The notes below the pieces were generated by a model that was given only the letters and a program-made list of their open reading frames with translations, did not search any database and was not told the origin of the DNA. From positions 1-11,117 of the forward strand of contig JABEUW010000101.1 of NCBI GenBank assembly GCA_013043945.1: a stretch of DNA of 11,117 nucleotides, given 5' to 3'. Origin of the DNA: Vulcanimicrobiota bacterium. GTDB taxonomy: Bacteria > Vulcanimicrobiota > Vulcanimicrobiia > Vulcanimicrobiales > Vulcanimicrobiaceae. The translations under genes and the position numbers were made by a program. This document shows positions 1 to 6,422 of this stretch, one piece after another (position 1 is the first letter of the stretch; each line of letters begins with the position of its first letter).

Positions 1-71
1 CGAACTCCCGAGACCGGTAAAGGTCTGCTCGCTTTCCAAGCGAGTGCATTCGACCACTCTGCCACCTCTCC
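1..71 (-). tRNA. tRNA-Ser(GGA), partial
   Basis: Read on the - strand, the gene starts with GGAGAGGTGGCAGAGTGG, the usual 5' end of bacterial serine tRNAs. The anticodon stem is CTCGC/GCGAG and the loop is TTGGAAA, which gives anticodon GGA at 35-37 (reads UCC and UCU). A long variable arm follows, with stem AGACC/GGTCT at 11-15 and 22-26, as expected for a class II tRNA. The T arm begins at about position 10 and the 3' end lies before the window. It points away from the pilus operon, so the two are transcribed divergently. Confidence 0.95.
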
Positions 72-254
72 AGGGCGACGCCCAGCCTTGGCTGCCCGCT
101 TGGGGGAAACCTCCGAGCCGCTATTCCCAGGACGGACGCCGGTGAGACAACTTTTTTAACAATACTAGACAGCGCTCGCTTGCTACGCTACGCTCGCTCG
201 ACCCCCCAAGCCGCGTACAGGGGGCTCAACCCATTCCGATCTGGGAGGGCGACC
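72..254. promoter_or_regulatory. Divergent leader region with AT-rich patch
   Basis: These 183 bases separate the divergent tRNA-Ser gene from the first pilus gene and must hold the promoter of at least one of them. The clearest signal is an AT-rich patch at 149-168 with six T in a row (152-157) and AATACT at 161-166, which matches four of six bases of a -10 box. I see no convincing -35 box at the right distance for a housekeeping promoter on either strand. A C-run (202-207) and a G-run (220-224) could form a weak 5-bp stem in the leader RNA. The stretch 171-200 contains short direct repeats of GCTAC and GCTCG. No ORF here looks real. Confidence 0.35.
243..248 (+). promoter_or_regulatory. Ribosome binding site setting the pilB start
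   Basis: GGGAGG lies six bases before the GTG at 255, a good Shine-Dalgarno match at good spacing. It favours GTG 255 over the upstream in-frame TTG at 180, whose extra 25 residues look like translated leader: they are low in complexity and match no family domain. Confidence 0.6.
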
Positions 255-1280
255 GTGAGTGCAGGGATGCTCGGGACCGAAGATCCACCGGCAATTCGCG
301 CCTGTGAGGCCCTGATCGCCGAGGCGATCGAGCGCGGGGCCTCCGATATTCACCTCGAGCCCCGCTACCGGGGCGGCCTCGCGCGGCTGCGCATCGACGG
401 CCTGCTGTTCGACGGCACGGAGTTCGAGCCGGTGCTCTTCGATCGCGTGGTGACGAGAATAAAACTGCTCGGTGGAATCGATATCGCCGAGCGGAGGAGG
501 CCGCAGGACGGCCGCTTCAGCGCCGGTGCGTTCGACGTTCGCGTGGCAACGATGCCGCTGTTGGAGGGCGAGCGCGTAACGGCACGACTGCAAGCAAACG
601 ACGCGCGTTTGCCGGCGATCGACGCGCTCGGTTTCGAAGACGAGATGCTCGCTCGCTTTCGCTCGTTGGTGCGCTCCCCACAGGGGTTGCTGATCGCCTG
701 CGGCCCGACGGGGAGCGGGAAAACCACCACGATCTACTCCGCTCTCGCGGAACGGATCGGGAAGACGGAGAGCCTCTGCAGCATCGAAGATCCGGTCGAA
801 ATTCGCACGCCGGGAATCAACCAGGTGCAAGTGCACGAGAAAGCCGGCCTTACGTTCGAAAGCGCGATGCGTGGGCTCTTGCGTCACGATCCCGATATCG
901 TCTTCGTCGGTGAGATTCGAGACCGCGAGACGGCGGAACTCGCCGCCAGTGCAGCGCTCTGCGGACGATTGGTCGTGAGCACCCTGCATGCAGCCGACGC
1001 GTGGACTGCGAGAATGCGCATGCTCGACCTTGGAATCGCCGAGCGGCTCGTTGATGGGGCGGTGACGGCGTATCTCTCGCAACGTTTGCTGCGTCGCGTG
1101 CAACCCGATGGCTCCTACTCCGGACGCGTCGGGATCTTCGAGTTGGCCGCTCCGGCCGCACTCGTCGGAAGAAGCCTCTCCGACCCGTCCCATCCCCTCC
1201 GCATGGATGCCGAGCGCCACGTACGAGATAAGCGAACGACGGCAGCAGAAGTGGAGCGAGTGCTCGGGGCAAGCCGTTGA
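255..1280 (+). CDS. pilB: Type IV pilus extension ATPase, PilB/GspE/ComGA-like (short form)
   Basis: Hexameric cytoplasmic ATPase that powers pilin addition at the inner-membrane platform. The 341-residue protein shows ASDIHLEP (29-36), Walker A GPTGSGKTTT (150-159), an Asp box with SIEDPVEI (about 176-183), PGINQVQVHEKAGLTF, Walker B with HDPDIVFVGEIRD (211-223) and a His box STLHAADA (242-249). The GINQVQV/AGLTF block and GEIRD fit GspE/PilB better than PilT. Two parts are missing. The MshEN-type N-terminal domain of full-length PilB/GspE (usually 500 residues or more) is absent. The four-cysteine zinc motif is also gone: QRLLRRVQPDGSYSGRVGIFEL runs straight through its usual place. In size it resembles ComGA of competence systems. 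GTG 255 is chosen for its ribosome binding site. It is the first gene of the operon, and its stop overlaps the pilT ATG by one base. Confidence 0.9.
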   Translation: MSAGMLGTEDPPAIRACEALIAEAIERGASDIHLEPRYRGGLARLRIDGLLFDGTEFEPVLFDRVVTRIKLLGGIDIAERRRPQDGRFSAGAFDVRVATMPLLEGERVTARLQANDARLPAIDALGFEDEMLARFRSLVRSPQGLLIACGPTGSGKTTTIYSALAERIGKTESLCSIEDPVEIRTPGINQVQVHEKAGLTFESAMRGLLRHDPDIVFVGEIRDRETAELAASAALCGRLVVSTLHAADAWTARMRMLDLGIAERLVDGAVTAYLSQRLLRRVQPDGSYSGRVGIFELAAPAALVGRSLSDPSHPLRMDAERHVRDKRTTAAEVERVLGASR

Positions 1281-2266
1281 TGCAGGCCGTCACCCGCTGC
1301 CTCTTCGACGATCTTTTTTACGAAGCTCGCCGTCTTGGCGCATCGGACGTACATCTCGCGCCGGGTCGCCCTCCCGCGATACGCGTGGACGGTACGTTAC
1401 GCACCACGAAATCGGCGGCACTCTCCGAACGAGCGCTCGCGGAGCTCTTTAACGAGGCGGCACCATGCACGGAGCCGACACTCCCGTTCCATACCGATAG
1501 TACCTTCGTGCTTACCGCGCCGCTGTGGGGGCGCACGCGTCTTCACTGGACGCAATCGCGTGCCGGCATCACGTGCGCGGTTCGGCTGCTTCCCAACGAG
1601 TGCCCCGCTGCAAAAACGCTCGGAATATCGCAGCGGCTCTGCGACCTCGTACAAACATCGCACGGACTCCTGTTGATCGTCGGCTCGACCGGCAGCGGTA
1701 AATCAACGACGCTAGCGGCACTCTTGGCCGTCGCTGCCGCCGCACGCTACCGAAAAATCGTGACCTTGGAGCAGCCGATCGAGTTCGATCTCTCCCAGTT
1801 ACCCGGAAGTATCGAGCAACGTGCTATCGGCACCGACGTTCCTACATTGAACGATGGAGTATTCTCTGCGCTGCGTAGCGACCCCGATGTCATCGCTATC
1901 GGAGAAGTGCGCAGCGCCGACGATTGTAACGCGCTCCTGCGAGCCGCCGAGACCGGCCATTTAGTCCTCGCGACGATGCACGCGGCAGATGCGGCCTCGT
2001 CGATCGATCGGATGCTGCGCTCGTTTCCCGGCGACGAGGCCGGGGTAGCGCGGACGGTGCTAGCAGATGTACTCATCGGCGTGAGCGCACAGAAATTGGT
2101 AGCCCAAACAACGGGTGGGCGGGCATTGGAAAGCGAGCTTTTGCTCGCCACCGACGCAGTGCGAGCGATCGTTCGGGACGGCAAATGCTATCAGTTGCGA
2201 AATGCGATGACGCTCGGAGGATCGTCGGGAATGAAGCGATTTGCTGGAACGCAGCGCTATGAATAA
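1280..2266 (+). CDS. pilT: Type IV pilus retraction ATPase, PilT-like
   Basis: Hexameric ATPase expected to depolymerise the pilus, for twitching or DNA uptake. In the 328-residue protein: ASDVHLAPGRPPAIRVDG (21-38), Walker A GSTGSGKST (135-143), Asp box TLEQPIEF (162-169), Walker B DPDVIAIGEVR (201-211), AETGHLVLATMHAAD (223-237), and a C-terminal AVRAIVRDGK (293-302). The last matches the AIRNLIRE retraction motif that marks PilT/PilU. The length is normal for PilT. Two positions differ from the usual family sequence: EDPIEF is EQPIEF, and the Asp after GE(M/V)R is Ser. The Walker B glutamate and the Asp-box glutamate are kept, so an active enzyme is likely, but PilU-like behaviour is possible. 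The ATG at 1280 forms TGATG with the pilB stop, which suggests translational coupling. A TTG one codon earlier is less likely. Confidence 0.9.
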   Translation: MQAVTRCLFDDLFYEARRLGASDVHLAPGRPPAIRVDGTLRTTKSAALSERALAELFNEAAPCTEPTLPFHTDSTFVLTAPLWGRTRLHWTQSRAGITCAVRLLPNECPAAKTLGISQRLCDLVQTSHGLLLIVGSTGSGKSTTLAALLAVAAAARYRKIVTLEQPIEFDLSQLPGSIEQRAIGTDVPTLNDGVFSALRSDPDVIAIGEVRSADDCNALLRAAETGHLVLATMHAADAASSIDRMLRSFPGDEAGVARTVLADVLIGVSAQKLVAQTTGGRALESELLLATDAVRAIVRDGKCYQLRNAMTLGGSSGMKRFAGTQRYE

Positions 2267-3479
2267 CGCATTTCTCTATATCGCACGTCGTCCCGATGGA
2301 TCGCGTTCCAGTGGTGTGCTCGGCGCCGAATCCTGGCATACGGCGGCAACGGAGCTCTTCGAGCGCGGCTTAACCGTCGTTTTTCTCGATCGAGAGCGGA
2401 GCGTGCATGCGCTTCTTCGGCCAAGCGAACGATTCAGGGGGGGCTCGGAGAAAGCCCGCCTTGCGTTTTATCGTTCACTCGGAACGCTCTTAACAGCGGG
2501 CTGCTCCTTTTCGCGATCCCTGCATATCTGCATCGCAAGATCCGACTCGCCCGCCCTTCGGGAAGCTCTACTCGGAACGCTAGCCCGGGTGGAATCGGGG
2601 AGGTCGTTTAGCGAAGCGCTTGCGGGGATGCCGCGCGAATTTCCGCCGAACGACGTCGCGCTGATACGTGCCGGCGAGCAAATGGGAAGCCTGGATGCCG
2701 CGCTGGTGCGTCTTGCCGGTCGGATGGAGAGAACGAGCGAACTTCGCGGACGAATTACCGGTGCAATCGCCTATCCGGCATGGGTTTTTCTCGCTTCGAT
2801 CGCCATCATGGTGGGCCTAGCCGTTACGACCATGCCGTCGATTACTTCGCTCCTCAGAGAACTCGGAGCGAGGCCGAGCGGCTTGCTCTCCGTATCCATC
2901 GCCGTTTCCGAAGCGCTCTCGCAACCCGGGGGGCGGCTCGCGCTCTTCGGGGCGACCGTCGTCCTGACGCTTACCGGCGTCATGTTGCAAACGTGGCCCG
3001 CATTTCGGGCTGCGCGAGAGACGGCGCTGCTTCGGCTTCCCGTTCTGGGCAAAATAATCGCCGACCGATGTGCCGGCGAATTTTTTTCGGTCTGCGCGGA
3101 GCTCCTTCATGCCGGAGTCGGGATTGTCGAATCGATCGAGCTCGGAGCGAATGCTGCCGCGAACCAGGTGCTGCAACGCACCGCCAAGCGGTGGATCGGA
3201 AAGATCGAGTCCGGCGAAACGTGGTCATCGTCGATGGAGGGTGGTCCATTCATCGATGCCATGACCAAAACCATGACCGAACTCGGTGAGGAGACCGGTT
3301 CGCTCCCAACCCTTCTCGGTGCAATTGGAACCCATCGACTTTCGGAAGCGGAGGCCCGCCTTCGCCTGCTGACATCGTTGCTCGAGCCGTTAGCGATGCT
3401 CGCAATCGGCGGAATGGTCGCGCTTTTTGTCAGCGGAGTTCTTATTCCCATCTACAATGCTATAGGAGGAATACGATGA
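2259..3479 (+). CDS. pilC: Type IV pilus inner-membrane platform protein, PilC/GspF family
   Basis: Polytopic inner-membrane protein on which the ATPases act to insert or remove pilins. The 406 residues match the family's usual length. Two T2SSF repeats are visible: one at about 67-190 (FYRSLGTLLTAGCSFSRSL, GEQMGSLDAAL) and one at about 270-395 (FFSVCAELLHAGVGIVESI, GEETGSLPTLL). Each carries the G-E-x-x-G-S-L signature. Membrane segments are predicted at about 172-192, 226-246 and 374-398, the last ending in the common IPIYNAIG. The N-terminal stretch of about 60 residues reads like the usual cytoplasmic lead-in (YIARRPDGSRSSGVL). ATG 2259 overlaps pilT by eight bases. The C-terminus carries the ribosome binding site for the following sigma factor gene and overlaps its start by four bases. 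Confidence 0.93.
   Translation: MNNAFLYIARRPDGSRSSGVLGAESWHTAATELFERGLTVVFLDRERSVHALLRPSERFRGGSEKARLAFYRSLGTLLTAGCSFSRSLHICIARSDSPALREALLGTLARVESGRSFSEALAGMPREFPPNDVALIRAGEQMGSLDAALVRLAGRMERTSELRGRITGAIAYPAWVFLASIAIMVGLAVTTMPSITSLLRELGARPSGLLSVSIAVSEALSQPGGRLALFGATVVLTLTGVMLQTWPAFRAARETALLRLPVLGKIIADRCAGEFFSVCAELLHAGVGIVESIELGANAAANQVLQRTAKRWIGKIESGETWSSSMEGGPFIDAMTKTMTELGEETGSLPTLLGAIGTHRLSEAEARLRLLTSLLEPLAMLAIGGMVALFVSGVLIPIYNAIGGIR
3464..3470 (+). promoter_or_regulatory. Strong Shine-Dalgarno for the sigma factor gene
   Basis: AGGAGGA lies five bases before ATG 3476, inside the last codons of pilC. It is the best Shine-Dalgarno match I found in the operon. It suggests that the sigma factor is translated efficiently in its own right and not only by coupling to pilC. 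Confidence 0.7.
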
Positions 3480-4147
3480 CCGCCCCCGTTGCCCAGAATA
3501 CTCACCAGTACAGCCGAGACGAGCTCTTTCAAAACTATGATTATCTCTGCGTGAATGCCGCCCGCCGTTATCGTGGCGATCCGATCTGTTATGACGACCT
3601 CCTACAGATCGGGCGCGTGGGTCTGATTAAGGCAATCGACCGGTACAATCCCTATCTCGGCGTTCCATTTGCGGCCTATGCATGGGCGAGCATTATCGGC
3701 GAAGTACGACATGCATTTCGCGACCAGACGGAATTGATTCGGAGACCGCGATCGGCGCGCCATCGCGAGCGGCAGGCTCGCCGTGTCTCCGAGCGCCTCA
3801 CGCACCAACTCGGCCGCGCACCGACCTATGGGGAACTTCAGGATGCGCTTGTCGAGGTGGTCGGGCGCGCACCGCTCTCCGAGCCGATCCGTATCGCGCC
3901 GCTCGACGCCGTCGACCGTGCCGCCCCTTCGCTCGAAGCAGAGATCGATCGCGTCGTGGATTCACTCGCGCTTGGCGTGTGTATGCGCGAATTAACAGAG
4001 TTAGAACGCATCGTCGTTGTTCGAATTTATATGAGCGGAGCTGATCTTGCCGGTCTCGCCGCACAGTTGGGATATTCGACACGTCAAATATGTCGCATCC
4101 GTAAAAACGCATTGCAAAAACTAGCGGCACGATATGTCCAACGTTAA
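3476..4147 (+). CDS. Sigma-70 family RNA polymerase sigma factor (SigB/SigF/WhiG-like group)
   Basis: Alternative sigma factor that should direct RNA polymerase to a specific promoter set. The 223-residue protein has all three usual domains. Region 2 spans about 20-92, with YDDLLQIGRVGLIKAIDRYN (39-58) and SIIGEVRHAFRDQ (72-84); the GEVRHAFRD block is typical of the SigB/SigF/SigG/WhiG type. Region 3 spans about 93-132 (RRVSERLTHQLGRAPTYGEL). Region 4 spans about 172-218, with LTELERIVVVRIYM and a helix-turn-helix ending in YSTRQICRIRKNALQKL. It is not an ECF sigma factor, because region 3 is present. ATG 3476 overlaps the pilC stop as ATGA and has a strong ribosome binding site. No anti-sigma or anti-anti-sigma gene is seen in the window, although such genes often accompany this subfamily. 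The position between motor and pilin genes suggests control of pilus or competence genes. The target promoters are unknown. Confidence 0.92.
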   Translation: MTAPVAQNTHQYSRDELFQNYDYLCVNAARRYRGDPICYDDLLQIGRVGLIKAIDRYNPYLGVPFAAYAWASIIGEVRHAFRDQTELIRRPRSARHRERQARRVSERLTHQLGRAPTYGELQDALVEVVGRAPLSEPIRIAPLDAVDRAAPSLEAEIDRVVDSLALGVCMRELTELERIVVVRIYMSGADLAGLAAQLGYSTRQICRIRKNALQKLAARYVQR

Positions 4148-4171
4148 TCGAATGCGGGAACGTACTCGGAT

Positions 4172-4672
4172 ATGTCAGCAATTCGACGCGGCAACTACGG
4201 ATCGACATTGCAACGGGAGCGAGGCTTCACGCTGATTGAAATGATGGTCGTCGTCGCCATCATTGCCATCCTCGTGACGCTGCTCGTTCCGAATTTTATG
4301 CGCGCTCGTGCTCAGGCGCAGACCGCGGCATGCGAAGCGAACATGAAAGAAATCGCCACGGGCCTCGAGATGTATTATGCCGATAATTTGAGCTACCCGT
4401 CGGGGGCGGCGGCCGGGTCGAGTAACCCGGTCGACGCGGCCGATCCGCTGGTAAAATACTATTTAAAGCAGGCACCGGTCGACCCGGCTGCGGGCCCCGG
4501 TAAATATTACGCGTATAGTATCGTAGGTTCCGGCACCGGAGATGCGTCGTACACGATCGTCTGCCCCGGCTTGCATGCAGCATTGACGCTGCAGACGCTC
4601 AATGGCGGAACGGCTCCATCGAGCGATTCTTCGATACAGTATGATTCCAACACCGGTTTTAGCGTCCACTAG
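4172..4672 (+). CDS. Type IV prepilin / pseudopilin (class III signal)
   Basis: Fibre subunit, the only pilin gene in the operon. The 18-residue charged leader ends RERG, followed by FTLIEMMVVVAIIAILVTLL: prepilin cleavage after Gly18, Phe at +1, Glu at +5 and a hydrophobic helix. The mature chain is 148 residues. The CEANMKEIATGLEMYYADN and PVDPAAGPGKYYAY stretches resemble GspG-like major pseudopilins and T4 pilins. Exactly two cysteines occur in the mature globular part, one in TAACEAN and one in TIVCPGLH, so a single disulfide is possible. ATG 4172 has a weak ribosome binding site; TTG 4208 would leave a leader of only six residues and is a less likely start. The 24-base gap from the sigma gene is the largest within the operon. 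Whether it is the major pilin or a competence pseudopilin cannot be settled from sequence. Confidence 0.9.
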   Translation: MSAIRRGNYGSTLQRERGFTLIEMMVVVAIIAILVTLLVPNFMRARAQAQTAACEANMKEIATGLEMYYADNLSYPSGAAAGSSNPVDAADPLVKYYLKQAPVDPAAGPGKYYAYSIVGSGTGDASYTIVCPGLHAALTLQTLNGGTAPSSDSSIQYDSNTGFSVH

Positions 4673-4674
4673 GC

Positions 4675-5286
4675 ATGATCGAGAACCTACTCGCTGCCGC
4701 GGCTATCGGTGCACTAGCAAACGGTGGGCCTTGTACTGCCGCACGAGTGATTGCAGGCTCGGCGTTCTACAGGGGGCGCGATCGAGGGGTCGCGCTTTCC
4801 GCCTTCACCTTCGGCGCTTTCGTGACCGATGTTGCGCTGGTGAGCTCGCTCGGCCTTTTTTACCGCGCGCTGCAATATACAGGCTGGCTGTACGCTCTTG
4901 CGGCGGTGTCGGCATTACTAGGGGCGCTCTGGATCCTCTCGCGCCCTGCGGCGCATACATGTACCGAGTCGCGAGGTCACGCGAGCTCGGCTACCTATCC
5001 CATCCTCGCCTATCCTGTGTTCGCAGGTTGCGGAAGCGCGTTACTGCTTGGAGCCTGTTGTGCACCGTTTGTGTTCGCTGCGGCAGCGACCGTAGGTCGA
5101 GGTGCCGGCCCCATAGCGATCGCCCTTGCATACAGCGCCGCGCACGCCGGCGTCCCCCTGGTGGCAACCATCCTGTCGAGTCGGTGTTTGCCGGCAACGA
5201 TCGGGGCGGAGATGCGCGAGGCGACGGTGACGATTCAAGCGGGCCTGCTCGTAGGATGCGCGATCTATTTCGGAGTCCTCGCATAA
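4675..5286 (+). CDS. Six-helix membrane protein, CcdA/DsbD-like (possible thiol electron transporter)
   Basis: A 203-residue hydrophobic protein with about six membrane segments (roughly 5-30, 40-60, 68-89, 108-136, 143-167, 186-203). Two cysteine motifs sit in the first and fourth segments: GGPC (Cys20) and GACCAP (Cys128/129, Pro131). They are placed like the paired PC cysteines of CcdA/DsbD, which carry electrons from cytoplasmic thioredoxin to periplasmic thiols. AIALAYSAAHAGVPLVATIL (148-167) resembles the CcdA LLAYSLGLGxPF segment. The match is by eye and weak, so another small transporter family is possible. It starts two bases after the two-cysteine pilin gene, and its stop overlaps the next ATG by one base. 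A role in the redox state of pilin or secretin cysteines would fit the context but is inference. Confidence 0.55.
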   Translation: MIENLLAAAAIGALANGGPCTAARVIAGSAFYRGRDRGVALSAFTFGAFVTDVALVSSLGLFYRALQYTGWLYALAAVSALLGALWILSRPAAHTCTESRGHASSATYPILAYPVFAGCGSALLLGACCAPFVFAAAATVGRGAGPIAIALAYSAAHAGVPLVATILSSRCLPATIGAEMREATVTIQAGLLVGCAIYFGVLA

Positions 5287-5813
5287 TGGCGTCACCGTAC
5301 ATGCGTCGCATCGTGCTGGTCGTCTGCGCCTGTGCGCTCGCAGCTCCGCTCCTGCGCGGAGCGTTATGCGACGCTCTATTGGCAAGGGGAGACGGCGCAT
5401 TAGCCGTCGGTTCGCAGAAGGCTGCATGGCAATACTATCAACGCGCGGAGGCGATCGGCGGATCCGCCAAAGCGCTTCGCAGAATCGTTACGCTCGCGCT
5501 ACTGTCGAATGACCCAAGTATTCTCAGACGAGCGCTCCGCTCGCTGCGAGCGGTGAAACCCACGAAAACTCTTGGCCCGCTCCTTTTCGATCGGGCGCTT
5601 CTCGAGTGGCGTAACCACGATACCATCGCGGCCGAACGCGACGCGCGCACTGCGTCACGCTTGACGAGATCGATCGCCCCCCTATTGTTTGCCGGAATTC
5701 TCGCTCGCCACCGTGGTGCGAAGCGGGTTGCCTATCTGGATTTCCGGCAGGCACATCGCCGCGCTCCCAACGATCCCCGGCCGCTCTACCAACTGCGAAA
5801 AGGAGAACGCTAG
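5286..5813 (+). CDS. TPR-like protein with N-terminal hydrophobic segment, function unknown
   Basis: A 175-residue protein that I do not recognise as a named family. Residues about 8-27 (RIVLVVCACALAAPLLRGAL) form a signal peptide or membrane anchor. The rest is alpha-helical and rich in Ala, Arg and Leu. It has TPR-like helix pairs: AAWQYYQRAEAIGGSAKALR (46-65), LLFDRALLEWRNHDTIAAER (99-118) and VAYLDFRQAHRRAPNDPRPL (148-167). The last resembles the end of a TPR unit with its Pro. Cys16 follows V-C-A, a poor lipobox, so lipoprotein status is uncertain. In other T4P systems a TPR lipoprotein (PilF/PilW) guides the secretin; an analogous role here is a guess. ATG 5286 overlaps the upstream stop as TAATG; ATG 5301 is an alternative start. 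Confidence 0.65.
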   Translation: MASPYMRRIVLVVCACALAAPLLRGALCDALLARGDGALAVGSQKAAWQYYQRAEAIGGSAKALRRIVTLALLSNDPSILRRALRSLRAVKPTKTLGPLLFDRALLEWRNHDTIAAERDARTASRLTRSIAPLLFAGILARHRGAKRVAYLDFRQAHRRAPNDPRPLYQLRKGER

Positions 5814-5819
5814 ATAACC

Positions 5820-6422
5820 GTGCTGTATGTGGTCTTCGTTGCCTGCTCTGCGGCAATCGCCTTCGGCCTCACCGAATTGCTTGCGTACGCCGGCCTCCGC
5901 GGCCTGATCGCCGATAGCATGCACTCAGGCCCGGCGGCGCTTATCGTGGTCCTGGTGTCGACACTCGTATGCCTCCACTTCCAAGCGGCTCGCGCTACCA
6001 TCGAGTCCGTCATCCTCTGCAGTTCGCTAGCAAGCCTTGCAATGGTCGACCTACGCTCCGGGTACGTTCCCAACCTTGCGCTCCTCCCGTTGATTGCACT
6101 TGCGATCTTCCATCTTGCCGGCGGAAGCGAACTCTTCACCGGTATTTTTGGGGCGTTGTTGGTCGGCGGCATCGCACTCGCTCTGCACGTTCTGGGCAAC
6201 GGGGTGAGCTTCGGACTCGGAGACGTCAAATTGCTCGCGCTTTTAGGCGGCATTCTCGGGCCGGAACGAAGCCTTATGCTTCTCGGCTACGCCTTTATCA
6301 TCGGCGCGGGGATCGGGCTAACGCTGCTCGTGCTTGGCCGAGTCGCTCGGCGCGATGCGCTCCCTTTTGTACCAATGCTCGGCCTCGCGTTTCTCTGGCA
6401 GGCTGCAGCACATGCCCTCTAA
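5820..6422 (+). CDS. pilD: Prepilin peptidase, A24 aspartic protease (short form)
   Basis: Integral membrane protease that removes the positively charged leader of the prepilin at G|F. The 200 residues contain both catalytic signatures of the A24 family: Asp77 in AMVDLRSGYVPN, and Asp135 in the FGLGDVKLLALLGG (GxGD) motif. A C-terminal RDALPFVPMLGLA matches the usual ALPFGPxL segment. The protein is about 60-90 residues shorter than typical PilD. The N-terminal domain with the cysteine zinc site and N-methyltransferase activity is not seen, so it may cleave without methylating. GTG 5820 is the first standard start. The ribosome binding site AGGAGAA (5801-5807) is 12 bases away, rather far; an ATA at 5814 would be better spaced but is a rare start. 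The gene lies in the same frame as the TPR-like gene, after its single TAG stop. Confidence 0.9.
   Translation: MLYVVFVACSAAIAFGLTELLAYAGLRGLIADSMHSGPAALIVVLVSTLVCLHFQAARATIESVILCSSLASLAMVDLRSGYVPNLALLPLIALAIFHLAGGSELFTGIFGALLVGGIALALHVLGNGVSFGLGDVKLLALLGGILGPERSLMLLGYAFIIGAGIGLTLLVLGRVARRDALPFVPMLGLAFLWQAAAHAL

Noticed and set aside
180..254. TTG 180 as the start of the extension ATPase
   Set aside because: The extra 25 residues match no part of PilB, and GTG 255 has a good ribosome binding site at six bases.
1..254. Integration site or mobile element at the tRNA-Ser gene
   Set aside because: The 3' end of the tRNA, where such integrations occur, points out of the window. No integrase, direct repeat or transposase is seen.
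183..1220. Long open frame on the - strand (345 codons) opposite pilB
   Set aside because: It is a shadow of the strongly supported pilB frame. The translation shows no recognisable domain, and long antisense frames are common in GC-rich genes.
4112..4138. Possible internal promoter TTGCAA...TATGTC before the pilin gene
   Set aside because: The spacer is 15 bases or fewer and the -10 match is poor. A promoter here would make sense for high pilin expression, but the sequence does not support it.
4602..5285. Upstream extension of the TPR-like frame across the CcdA-like gene
   Set aside because: The extension is Arg- and Cys-rich with no domain and overlaps the membrane protein gene in another frame. 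ATG 5286 sits exactly at the upstream stop (TAATG), the usual pattern in this operon.
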